Positions 1-10,115 of a DNA stretch of 64,000 bases are shown here, in pieces. The DNA is from Sclerotiophoma versabilis (lineage: Eukaryota > Ascomycota > Dothideomycetes > Pleosporales > Didymellaceae), in NCBI GenBank assembly GCA_012274445.1, contig JAAROD010000095.1, positions 124,001 through 188,000 on the forward strand, given 5' to 3'. Below the pieces are notes generated by a model, which was not told the origin of the DNA, made no database searches, and saw only the letters and a list, made by a program, of their open reading frames with translations. Every line of letters starts with the position of its first letter. Positions within the stretch are counted from its first letter, which is position 1. The position numbers were made by a program, and so were the translations under genes.

Positions 1-170
1 GAGAGCGTGCGTGTCACGCCCCACGCTGGCCTTGTAAAAGACTCTGGAAAAAATCATATGCGAGACCCACATCAACTATACGTTTGGGTTGCGTCACAAT
101 AGTATAATTTGGTAGGTAGACGAGTTGTGTGTACAACGTTAACTTCAACACTGTTTTTGAAGGAGTGTGT

Positions 171-1121
171 TTACTGTGCCATCAGACCACTATCGACGTT
201 CAACGTGATGCCTGTAACCCATTGTACATCGTCACTTGCAAGGTATACCGCTGCTCTGGCATGATCAAGCGGGTGGCCAAAAATGCCCCTTGGGATCGCG
301 GCCTTGACGCCCTCGGCCACTTCAGACAGTGCCCCACCTAGCGCGTCGTCGAGAATGGCAGCTTGCGAGACTATCAAACTTTCAGGACTGAATTATCAGG
401 GATGTGATGGAGGATACTCACAGCCAGGGGCGATGCTGTTTGCAACAATGCCTTTCTTTGCTACATCAAGCGCGATTGTTCTCGTCATGGCAACAACCGC
501 ACCTTTAGATGCGGTGTAACCAGCTGCAGTGTGTAAGCCATATGCAAGAGGTCGTGGTTTTCGCGCTATGTGAATCTACTCAGACCCTGCATCCCCATGT
601 TGGAAACCATAGACGCGAAGTCAATGATCCAGCCACGCATGCCGTTGGCACGTTGTTCCTGCTTCAAGAACTGCTGCACAGAGTACTTAGAACCGAGGAA
701 AACTGATGCGCATATGAGCTTCGAAAGTATCCTCGTCAACTTGGTCGATGGGCTGTGGATTACTAGCCTCGATGCAGATGCCAGCGTTATTCACAACACT
801 TCAATCTCATTAGCGCCCCAACAGTGATCGAAATACTGAGTTAGCTTACATGTCAAGCTTTCCATATACCTCCGCAGACTTTGTAATGAGATTTTATCAG
901 CTTCCGGCCTTACTGACATCAACATCGATGAATATAGCTTTTTCACCCTTTTGAGTGATCGACTCATGGGCAGGAATCTCCTCGCCCTAGCCAAGAGGTC
1001 TGAGGTCGGCACAAATGAGGGCAGCGCTTTACAGGAAGAACTGGATACAGACTTCCCTTCCAATACCCTGAGATGAGCCTGTGACTATCGCGATGCGACC
1101 TTGCAGACGCTGGCCAGACAT
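171..1121 (-). pseudogene. Short-chain dehydrogenase/reductase relic with four in-frame stops
   Basis: Read from the ATG at 1121, the minus strand gives a classical SDR: the nucleotide-binding GxxxGIG region (TGSSQGIG), a VNNAG motif, a YTASKGA active-site segment, an IAPG turn, and the usual C-terminus (VTGITLNVDSG). Three introns fit between these blocks: GTAAGC just before VNNAG, one ending CACTGCAG before the YTASK block, and GTGAGT after IAPG. In the first block the same frame is broken by stops at 1029-1031, 987-989, 897-899 and 894-896, all inside sequence that otherwise aligns with SDRs. Several stops could come from CAA/CAG to TAA/TAG changes. That pattern resembles repeat-induced point mutation (RIP), but this is inference. 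The copy cannot make an intact NAD(P)-dependent oxidoreductase. Its 5' end faces a second SDR relic. Confidence 0.8.
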
Positions 1122-1591
1122 GTTCAGATCACAGTAATGAATCAGGGAAATAAGAAGATCGAAGTGGCAGAGTTGTAGTCTTGAGCAGCAAATTGATCGT
1201 AATGAGTTTGAGCGTGCTCCGAACGGTGTGCAGCCGCGATATTATGCGTTTCCAAATGATGGGGCCGACGAGGCACCCAGGAACTGTATCTACTGTACCA
1301 TGCTCAACTGGGCAGCTGCCGTGCGGACAATATTCGTTCGTAAGATCCTGCAGCTGGAGCGAAGGATCGTACCCCTGTGCACACATGCACACGCTATGAG
1401 CCGTGCCGTACGCAATAAAGTCATAATGTACCATTGACTCACAATATGCGGGACATTGAGGCATGAGCGACCAAAAGGGCTGTCGTAGCGTGGGATAGCA
1501 TGGCTGATATGTATGTTGGAATCCAAGGTTGGTTGAAGCATACTTAGGATGAAGCTGGCTCCATTCCCCAACGCAGTGTCAGCCAAGCAAG
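1122..1591. other. Gap between two divergent SDR relics
   Basis: This 470-bp stretch would have been the shared promoter of the two SDR genes. Short overlapping ORFs occur on both strands but none has a recognisable motif. I see no RNA gene or repeat. Confidence 0.5.
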
Positions 1592-2192
1592 ATGTTGCGA
1601 CCTCTTGAAAGTAAATTAGCAATTGTTACCGGTGCTCCGAGAGGTACAAATTTGTTCACGCAACATAGAGGCTGTTGACACTGACTACGACGAGGGCTTG
1701 GTGCAGCTCTTGCTCGTCATCTGGCGTCCAAAGGTGCCAACGTAGTGATCAACTACGCTTCGGACGCTTCGACTGCTTTAGCGGCCGAACTTGCAAAGCG
1801 ACTTGAACTGCAACACTCTGTGAAGACACTGCTGGCACAAGTCGACATTACAACGGCTAATGGTCCAGTGCGACTCATCCAAATTGCCCAGGCAGCCTTT
1901 ACAAAGGATGGGAAGTTCCAGATCGACATCTTGGTCAAAAATGCAGGTGTTGTGGACCCAGCGCCCATGGGTTCTGTAACATTGTCAGACTTCACAGCAA
2001 CTTTCGACCAGAACGCTCGTGCACCACTCTTCGTACTACAAGCAGCGATCCCACACCTGCTAAATGATCGATCCGGTCGAGTCATCAACGTGTCGAGCAT
2101 AACAACATTTATGGGATTCTGGTAGCAGTCGTGTTACGCCAGTACCAAGGGTGCACTCGAAGCCATGACGAGAGTTTGGGAATCACTCCTAG
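1592..2192 (+). pseudogene. Second SDR relic, truncated, divergent from the first
   Basis: Exon 1 (1592-1643) encodes an SDR N-terminus (KLAIVTGAPRG). A 51-bp intron (1644-1694, GTACAA...GAG) joins it in frame to exon 2 from 1695 (LGAALARHLASKGANVV). The Rossmann fold continues through an NAG-like segment (VKNAGVVDP) and a catalytic-serine strand (VINVSSI). A TAG at 2123-2125 interrupts it, directly before a YASTKGA active-site block that is still readable in the same frame. After about 2190 the homology stops, so the last third, including the expected VNAVNPG region, is missing. The parent was probably a 3-oxoacyl-reductase-like SDR of about 250 residues. A truncated protein ending at 2125 could be made, but it would lack the catalytic Tyr and Lys. 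Confidence 0.75.
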
Positions 2193-2585
2193 ATGTAATT
2201 AGATTATGGTCTAGATTTCGACCCTATTCCTACTTCCACAACGTACGCAATTTGCGATGGCAGACTAGGGACTTACCACCATCTAGGCCCCCCATTTAGC
2301 AGATTATCACCAATTTCTTTCTTCACCAGCAACCTAGCTGGCAGACCCTGTGCCAAACCACAGAACATTTCATGTCCCTGATCATCTCAACCATGGTTCC
2401 GCATAGACAAATAATCGCTTTGGAATATTCGATTCTATAGAGTTGCATAGATCTTCTGTTTCCAACTGAGACATCTACAATCTACATCTACCAATCTAAC
2501 TTACACTGCGCAACTCATATTTCGCAGCTCAAACTTTACATATTCCAAGCCACCACACACCACTACATATCCCCCACATAGAAAG
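2193..2585. other. Intergenic; probable promoter and 5' leader of the next gene
   Basis: About 390 bp with no gene. The last 100 bp are A/C-rich and lack G runs (2520-2585), typical of a fungal 5' untranslated leader running into the ATG at 2586. Confidence 0.4.
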
Positions 2586-3257
2586 ATGGCACCAGGAGGC
2601 TTCGCCAGCATCGCCCTCGCGCGCCAGCTCTCTGCTGCCAACATCGAACGTGCTACAAATAATGGTGACTATGCCATGGTAAAGCAAATCAACTTCCCTG
2701 AGAGCATAAAACCCACTTCCCAGCTAGTCCAAGGCCTTTCCGCATCAGCACCACGGATTTACAACTCAACATCACCATCGCGGCCAACTAACCATATTCC
2801 GAGGGCCTCTCTGATGCACCGTAGCTGGAGCTTCTACGGCTGTAGTCATTGTGGAGCTCGGGGAGCAATGTACCCCCAGTCATCATTTCCAGAGACAAAA
2901 CTCCATTGCCTCACCACTCGGCAACAGCTCAATCCGTCACCGGCTGTGTCAAACGTAGCGCTCATCGACAGTGAACTGGCTACCTCTCGACTCCCACCAA
3001 ATTTTGGAGCATCACTACCACAGATTTACAGTCCGACATCCGCACTAACGCCAGCTAACAAGGTGTTGAAGGACTGTGGACTTTCCCTCACCGAAAAAAT
3101 TGATATGGATTTGGACGCATCATTATCTGTACTGGTTCAAGGAGTGTTGAAGACCTCTTGCGTCTCGCCAGCCGAGCAATTTGAGATTATTTTAGAAGAG
3201 GGGTTGAAGGAGGGGAAGAAGGTGGGGTGGTTTTGGTGCTGGTGGTGTTCGTGGTAG
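2586..3257 (+). CDS. Hypothetical protein, 223 aa, unknown function
   Basis: A single open frame begins at an ATG in good context (AAAGATGGC) after an A/C-rich leader. I recognise no domain. The protein is rich in Ser, Pro and Ala. It has a Trp-Cys patch near residues 80-95 (WSFYGCSHCGARG) that could be a small CxxC metal site, a more ordered acidic segment around 160-205, and an odd aromatic end (GWFWCWWCSW) encoded by a G/T-rich tract. The tail may be non-native: a GTGGGG at the start of that tract could be a splice donor, in which case the true C-terminus differs. No signal peptide or membrane segment is evident. Probably a lineage-restricted gene; the annotation rests on ORF length and start context only. 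Confidence 0.4.
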   Translation: MAPGGFASIALARQLSAANIERATNNGDYAMVKQINFPESIKPTSQLVQGLSASAPRIYNSTSPSRPTNHIPRASLMHRSWSFYGCSHCGARGAMYPQSSFPETKLHCLTTRQQLNPSPAVSNVALIDSELATSRLPPNFGASLPQIYSPTSALTPANKVLKDCGLSLTEKIDMDLDASLSVLVQGVLKTSCVSPAEQFEIILEEGLKEGKKVGWFWCWWCSW

Positions 3258-3592
3258 AGAGATCAGGCTTCTATTTTCGTCAGTTTCCCCATGGATTGTG
3301 ACGGTACGCTGAGATATTATTTTCAGGATCAGGCTCAGTAGGTAGTCCCATGGACCCTTAGCTCCTCGACGGGTCTCGAAATCGAAACAAAAGAATGTTC
3401 TATTATATATCTCCGTGCTGGGGATTTTTATCTGCTGCTTCCCGACCTCTATCTAGTGTTCTCATTTCCAATCGACATCTTTTCCGCATCCCTTGCCGAT
3501 AGATGCAACATTGGCAGAGAATTCTGTGTAGAAATTTCCTTGTCTTTTTCTACGCAAAAACTCCAAGTCCAGGCAATGTTTTCTCAACCACG
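3258..3592. other. Gap between two convergent genes
   Basis: Holds the 3' ends of the hypothetical gene (plus) and the Ap4A phosphorylase-like gene (minus). No further gene or repeat was seen. Confidence 0.5.
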
Positions 3593-4509
3593 CTATGACG
3601 GAACACCCAATTGTCGTAGCACATTAGCGTACCCTATCCTCTCCCACTCATCAATGTACTTATGTTCGGGGACCCATACGCATCCCATCATGCCTCCAGC
3701 ATTCGCGCTCGCACCCTCGGTGAACCCCGCTCGTCGAGGAATGACGATGAGCCTGTCCTTCCACATAACGATGTTGTGAGGACATACGTCTACTGCATTG
3801 ACTTTGAGAAGCTGCCTTGCCTGATCCATAAGCTTTGAGTAGACGTCTAGTACATCTTCAGCTGACGAAGTTGTAAATCCTTGGCTGAAGTGGTGCAGGA
3901 AGAAACGAAACGGGACTGTTGCCTTGCCTTCGCTGGCTTGAATCAAGTGTTCGAATGCAAAGGGCGGGCCGCGTAAGCCCTGCAAATGCTTGTGCGTACG
4001 ACTACATCCTCCGGCCTCACTGCAGTTGTATATGATATACATGCTTGGGTACTGCCTAATCACTTCGAGTGCAGCTTCAAAGTCGTCGCGGTCCAAGGGT
4101 TGATGTTGGCGTCTGTAGGAGTCCAGAGTCAACATTAAAAGTTGAGGCTTATCGACGCAAAACAGGTTCAGGGCCAAATCGTGCGTGCCATTCAGCTGCC
4201 CAAGTATTAACCGCTCATCTGGGCAGAACATGTCGCTGCCTGGGCCCCATTTGCGGCTCTTGTCGAAAGCGGGGCTAAGTTTGGCACCCACGGTATGCGG
4301 CTTTTTGGACAAATGCTCGCACACCTTGAATTGCAACTGCGCGCGCGCAAAAACGATGAGCCACGTGCAAACTTTATTCGACCTGATACACTCACTGGAT
4401 ACCCCTCGGCTTTGCGCACAATTGATTCGTGCGGCCCGTACACAAGAACGCCTTCTGAGACCAGCTGATCGAACAAGGCAACAACCTTGCCCTCGTCCAT
4501 GTCAATCAT
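3593..4509 (-). CDS. ATP adenylyltransferase / Ap4A phosphorylase family protein (Apa1/Apa2-like)
   Basis: Two exons, 4509-4396 and 4336-3593, give 285 aa. The intron (GTGAGT...GCGCGCAG) has a GC-dinucleotide run at its 3' end. The protein carries the Apa1/Apa2 core: a GSDMFCPDERLILGQLNGTH-type segment around residues 70-90, the VDKPQLLMLT strand, and the HIT-type nucleotidyl-transfer motif HxHxQ (THKHLQ) near residues 152-157. Family members phosphorolyse diadenosine tetraphosphate to ADP and ATP through a histidine intermediate and clear Ap4A from cytosol and nucleus. The length is slightly below the roughly 320 aa of yeast Apa2. A weak point is the GGCSRTHKHLQ spacing, which looks normal but was not aligned. 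The gene is divergent from the CorA-like gene, with 310 bp between their starts. Confidence 0.85.
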
Positions 4510-4819
4510 CTTTCAGCTCTTACGACTAGCGATACCAAATTGTGTGAAAACGATGACTGAAGCGCTGGTGGCTGGCATGAAGGAGGTCGCCCTTTCCGCA
4601 AGATACAGGTGGCGGGCGGTTGCTAGGCTAGATTGGGGAAGGCGGGAGTGTGTTGATTCTCAGCCTTGTAATTTGGACCCCACCGGCATCCTTCTCGCTT
4701 CCACATGTCAGCCGCCTTCATGTCAGCGGTACGGGCTGCTCACCTGAGCTTGCAGTTTAAGATGCTTGCTGGAGCCTTAGGGGCTGTTGCATTCTTGCAA
4801 CCGTCAGACCCCTACTACA
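4510..4819. promoter_or_regulatory. Shared divergent promoter region
   Basis: The 310 bp between the start codons of the Ap4A phosphorylase-like gene (minus) and the CorA-like gene (plus) must hold both promoters. No specific binding motif was identified. Confidence 0.5.
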
Positions 4820-6517
4820 ATGCCGACGGGAATTCCAGACGTCGAAGATGGCCCTGAGTTCTCGAAGTTGGAAGCCACCCTTGTCACCGAGGAAATCAAA
4901 GCTCGGCCAATCTCTAGAGACGGTCAACACAAATGGCGACATGCTGAGGGAAACGAAGACGAAGTGAATGAGCTAGATTTCGACTACGATGTGGATACAG
5001 CAGTATATCCATTCTCTGCGATCGACTCCTTTCAGGACATGTTCTCCGGTGTTATGTACCGGGAACATCTGAGCAAAAGTGCCAACTTCGATTCGGAAAC
5101 TTCGCTTGAGTGCTTATCGGTGGACAGCAACGGACCGGAGTGGCTGTCACTCAGTCAAAGCAGTCTCAGCGCACTACTGAAAGATACAAGCGAGAGATCC
5201 ATCAACGTGCCGGCTATATCTTTACAACAGTCACTTGATCAGACAGTATCAAGCCGAAAAGCACTCATATTCTTTGTTCCTTTAAAAAATACAACGGGTC
5301 CAGCATCCTACAGATGTTCAATTCCTATGACAGAGCAGAGCGTTCATGAGCTTTTCAGCTCCCTAGAGCTGAATCCTGGTTTCTTGCAAAACCTTTTAGG
5401 TCGACCTGATTACTGGGCTCCACAGCCGCGATGGCATGAAGAAGACGGACAGCTTCTCCACTGCGACTTCTTCTGCCAGCATCCACGATGGAACCTACAA
5501 GCCCAAGGCGCCCCATTATCCGTCTACATGAAGCATGATGTCCAACGCGACCTTACTGTCTACATTATCTCCCATAAACCTCACGACAAGGTCGTTATAG
5601 CTCTACGGAAGCAGCTCACTACACTTACTCGCCACACCGCGCAAAACCACATCGGCAATATCTTACTCGATAGTCCTCTCGACCTGCATACTACAATATG
5701 CAACCTCAATTTTGAAACCTCGAAATGGCACGTTGAGAAGTTTCGACGGTTCCAGTGGAATGTCGTCAACGAAGTTGATGACCACCTCGCAGGCATTGAA
5801 CAACGAGATAGGAGGAAGCTCGCGGTCTGGTTAAAGAACATCCAGATCATGGCCCAAAGTGTTGACTCGCACCTTGCCAACGCGCAAGTCTTCCTGTACA
5901 CAGCACGAGGCATCCACGAATTGGCTACGAGACTCAAAGTGTCGCGTAAGGGAAAACTGAGACAGCGCACAATAGATATGACAAGTCATCTAGTCACAAG
6001 TATGGAGAAACAGCACATGTGGTTCCTGAACTACAGAGGTCGGAAGGATGTGGTCATGAACATGATCTTCCACTTCAACACGCAGGAGGACGCCTTGAAC
6101 AGCATCGAACTCGCAGCAGACATGAAGAGGGACAGCACCAGCATGACATCTATCGCACTGTTGACCATGGTATTCTTGCCTGGGACGTTCATCGCTGTGA
6201 GTTTCGCCTGCCAGCCCTGTTCGCGGTGATTAACGACTATACAGAGCGTTCTCAGCGCCGGTATCTTCGAATCAACACCTAGCATGTCGTCCTTCGAGGT
6301 CACAGGACTATGGTGGCTATGGGTAGTAACCACGGTGCCGGTAACGCTTATCACTATTGCTTGTTGGTACTTATGGAAACAGCGCAAAGAGCAGGAGAAC
6401 TCGAAAAAACCAGTTTCTTCTCTCGTCCCTCCGACTAAGAGCAAGGGAACCGCAGGTGAGCCTGGGCGTAGGCCGTCTTTGGCGGTCTTTTTGAGGAAGC
6501 GTTCACAAAACTTGTAA
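4820..6517 (+). CDS. CorA-like Mg2+ transporter-fold membrane protein
   Basis: Exons 4820-6196 and 6245-6517 give 549 aa; the intron is GTGAGT...ATACAG, phase 0. The start is the first ATG of the frame. The N-terminal two thirds are soluble, with an alpha/beta-looking region followed by helices. At the C-terminus two membrane segments (about residues 444-467 and 481-503) sit in the arrangement of fungal CorA-like proteins: MVFLPGTFIA entering TM1, then a Trp-rich TM2 (GLWWLWVVTTVP), then a basic tail. The canonical GMN loop of true CorA channels is absent; between the TMs the sequence is FESTPSMSSFEV. Transport of Mg2+ is therefore uncertain. This divergent class is common in Pezizomycotina and mostly uncharacterised. 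The intron splits TM1, so a model that stops at 6229 would lose TM2. Confidence 0.8.
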
Positions 6518-6866
6518 AACTGGACACGATCGTGAATATACGAAGTGATGACTGTTTACCAGCCTAATCCCAACGAGCGATTGAGATTTCAAAGTCAAGT
6601 CATTGGCACGTCTCTTTTATCCAACGACAGATTATTGACCATGTATCATGACGAAGCGGTGTTAACAAGCGCGGCGCATCTATTCATTGTGAATTAATTC
6701 AAGTATTCAAACCAAGACGAGATCAAGAAAAGGGCTATGCTTAGCTCTTCATGCTCGATTCTACGGATTGCCGTAACAAATGATAAAAGCGCATGAACAC
6801 AAGGTCACTTAATTCAGTCCATTACATCTAGCATCATCAATCTCGACGCAGAGACCTTACAGCACC
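6518..6866. other. Convergent gap
   Basis: About 350 bp between the stops of the CorA-like gene and the antiporter gene. It is fairly AT-rich and presumably 3' untranslated sequence from both sides. No gene seen. Confidence 0.5.
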
Positions 6867-8857
6867 TCAAGTATCTTTATCACCTGCTCCCAACCTTGTC
6901 TCATCCCGGGGTCTCGGTAATTTCAGTTCCCTCTCGTCCAAGAACTGTATCCTGGGTCCTTCTTTTTCCTCTCCATCGTCTTTCAAGGTGTTTTCACTAT
7001 CGCCCGTCAATCTCCACGTGGGCGTGTCGGGCATCCGTCTGCCTCTCGACACGGGCCTTGACACGGGCCTTGACACGGGCCTTGACACGGATACAGGCCT
7101 TGATCTGGACCAGACGTCTTCCGAATCCTCGACCGCATCCCGACTGATAACCCTTGAGAAGCGGTTATGCCTGACTACACTTCCGCACCTGGGATCGACA
7201 TGACTGTTTGGTGGCAGCGCTTCGCTCACGCTCCTCCTCCTTTCGAAACTCGGATCCAGCTCGACAATTGGCTCTACCTTGCGCCATCGATACACAATCT
7301 CCAGCGCGGGGATACTCAGCCCGTGCACAACGATACTGAACAGGACGAGGAAATACACCACCGGCCCCATCGCACGAAGTAAATCTTCTTCCTCATGCGT
7401 CTCCGCGTCTTCTAGGTGGGGAAACAAGTGCCTCGCATGCTCGACGTAGAACACAGCGCCGATACCAATTGGGCCAAAGTACCCCATGAACAGCGCTTCC
7501 TGCCAGCTCTTAACCGTATTAGGCATGAGCTTATACATCACCATCATTGCGGGAATCCTGCGCAGCAGCAGCACCAGCAGGCCCAGCGCGAGTAAGCGAC
7601 CGTACGTGATTCCCGTGATGTCAGAGCTGAAGTCGGACCACGGCAGAATGGCGCCGATGTACATGAACCCGCCGAAGTTGAGCAGCACGTCGATTGAGCT
7701 GTTTACCTCATCGTGGCGCGTGAGTGTTTCGCGCAGAAACGTACCGTTCCAGTTCAGCGCGCTGCCGGCGCAGAAGCACGCCAGCAGGTCGTCAAGGCCC
7801 GCGAGTCCGGTTACACCGATGGTGAACAGGCCGAGGGCGGTGGGGTAGAGGAGCAGCGATTCTGTGTCGATCCATTTGCTGCGTTGAATGAGCATATATA
7901 TGGGCTGAAATGCGCTAGGCGCTTGGATAGGGTTACGAACCGCTTCAGTGTAAACGTGACGGCGTACATGCTTGCAATGCCAAGGACGGCGCCAACTACG
8001 GCGCCTAGCAGGATGAAGTACAACCAACCTTCTACGATCCAAGTCTCCACTGCTTGACCTGCCCCACCGCCTAAACGGCCCACGTCTGCTGCTCTGCTGA
8101 GCATGCGGTGAGTTGCGTCTGCTGCTATGCGGGAAACGCCGGGTTTGAAGTTCACATCCTCTTCCGGTGCGTGGCGGATCAGATAGGTAGCGAGCAGTAA
8201 GAACGGAAAGCCAAAGCCATCGTTACTTCCCGCTTCAGCAGAGATAATCTCTCGTAGCGCTCTCGGGACGTACTTGTCTGCGAATGGGCCTTTCGCAATG
8301 GCTTGCGAGAGTACTGGGTCCGTTGACGTGACTAGCGAAGCAATGACCATTGCGGTGAGTGTGGTCAGCTTGGGAATCATCAGTTTGATGCATCCAGTAG
8401 TGCAGAGCCACATGATGGTCATCACGGGTATGAGCAGGAGGGCCATGTCTTTCCAGCGATGCCAAGGGTACTTGGCAGGCAGTTGATAGCCTGCCATTAC
8501 AAGTTGGACGCCAATCACGACGCGTGTGATACCCTGCGGTCGGTCAGCCTTGAATCCGCAGACACCGTGGAGAGTCATACCAGCGTGATGTGCTCTGTTT
8601 GACCTTTTACGGCAGAGCCCCATCGTTCAGAATCGATGAACTGTGCCGCTATAGGTCCAAGAGCGATACCAACAAGCAATGCTGGAAGGGCTTCTCCAAG
8701 ATACCATACTTGCTTAATCTTTACTGATGCGACGCCGTACAGGATAGTGAAAGCGCCTAAATGGAAGTTAGTTAAATGGAATGGTCAATTCGATGGCATG
8801 TATTATACCGAGTACTGCAATGATGATGTTGAGCTCGCTCACATCCAGTGTCGGCAT
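6867..8857 (-). CDS. Plasma-membrane Na+/H+ antiporter, Nha1/Sod2 type
   Basis: Four exons: 8857-8809, 8756-8581, 8533-7941 and 7878-6867 (609 aa). The start gives MPTLDVSELNIIIAVLGAF, the expected Nha1-type N-terminus. The last intron (7940-7879) uses a GTTCGT donor; splicing there restores FTLKRKWIDTES, as expected for the family. Visible landmarks are TRVVIGVQLVMAGYQLP, the STDPVLSQAI strand, the EAGSNDGFGFPFL motif with the ND pair used for cation exchange in CPA-type antiporters, and DDLLACFCAGSALNWN. About a dozen membrane segments are present. Such proteins export Na+, K+ or Li+ for H+ and set salt tolerance and pH. The C-terminal cytosolic tail is hydrophilic and contains a short SRPV repeat. 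It is shorter than the tail of yeast Nha1, closer to Sod2-like length. Confidence 0.9.
7048..7090. repeat. 12-bp tandem repeat inside the antiporter C-terminus
   Basis: About 3.6 copies of GACACGGGCCTT run head to tail. On the coding (minus) strand they encode a repeated SRPV unit in the cytosolic tail of the antiporter. The unit length is a multiple of three, so copy number can vary without breaking the frame. Confidence 0.85.
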
Positions 8858-10115
8858 GATGTCTCGTTGGCCAGGACCGGGTAAATATGATGATTGTGTA
8901 ACAAATATGTCCCAAGGTCGGAGGAGACAAGAGGACTCCAAGTATACAGCGAATTTGCAGATGCGTCGGAAGGGCGGCTTGAACGTTCTCAGAGTGCTTC
9001 AAAACGAGAATTAATGCAGTTGCGGACCGGCCGATGAATCAAAGTGACATGGTACAAAGATAAACAAGAGTTGGGAGTGCTACGTAACGTGTGGGGAGGC
9101 AGAGGACACAAAGAGACTGCAGGGAGTATGATCAAGCAAGGTGCCCAGTTATGTAGATGTCAGAAAAATGGGATAAAACGGGAGGCAAGAAAGCATGATA
9201 CGGTGATTTTCGCCTAGCTATTTCTGAACAGTGGACGTCAGGGATGTACCAAATCATTTGTCGATCTCCACAGCTCTGGCATCGAAGCTGTGACAGAAGG
9301 TGGAACTCTAAGCCCCAGCTTGATCGTCAGGGACAGCATAGATGTGACAAAGCTGGTGGTTTGTTGCACAGACGGCGATCAGAAGGTCGTTAATTGACTT
9401 GAGCCTTGTTCAGCCTCGTTCTTGGTGTGGTCATGCACGACTGTGAGCAAAATGCCGTAGCCGCAGTGATTTTGTGCAGCTTGACCAGGAACTTCGGTGG
9501 GTATCGGAATGAGGATGGGCCTTGGTGAACAGGGCATATACCTTGGGCTCTACTTGGCAGGTCGAGTAGTTTGTACGTAGCCATTAGAGAGGTCTGAAAA
9601 TCGCACTACGGCTTTCGCATAACGTGAGCCATGGACGACCTATGAAATATGGCCAGCTGTTTCTTCTCTGTGTACAATCGTCGGTGGCCGCCAATATACA
9701 CACCATACATCTTGACACATCCAGTGGCATAAAAGGTTTGGGTTATTGATACAGCAGTGATGTTGCAATCAAGGTGAGGTCGACGCTTGGCTTGCGGCCA
9801 AGGCGCTCCGCCACTGAGATCTCCGCCATCCAAGGAAGCTGCGTTGCTTCAAGTTGCCGACATCCGCGTGCCTTGTTCCCGTGCTTCCGACTCGTAGTTG
9901 TTAGTGGCTGGCAATGAATGTGGCTGGCGGGTCCCGTACGTGGCTCAGGCCGGCATACCCGTCTCGTCATGCTTGGTAGCTAGGCAGCGGAGAGCGGAAT
10001 CTTGGCGTTAGCGAGTCAGTCATCTGGTGTCCAGCCAATACGATTCGTCACAGTAAGAATACAAGAGCAGATAGAGAAGGATTGGTCGTGAATCATATCG
10101 TGTTGTTGTTTCGTG
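8858..10115. other. Gene-poor gap of 1.26 kb
   Basis: This stretch holds the promoter of the antiporter gene (right of 8857) and the 3' region of the Rab escort protein gene. A few ORFs of 60-80 codons occur on both strands, but none has a motif, a coherent splice partner or protein-like composition. No tRNA or repeat was seen. Confidence 0.5.

Noticed and set aside
9390..9970. Three short minus-strand ORFs between the antiporter and REP genes
   Set aside because: No splice signals join them in frame and none resembles a known protein.
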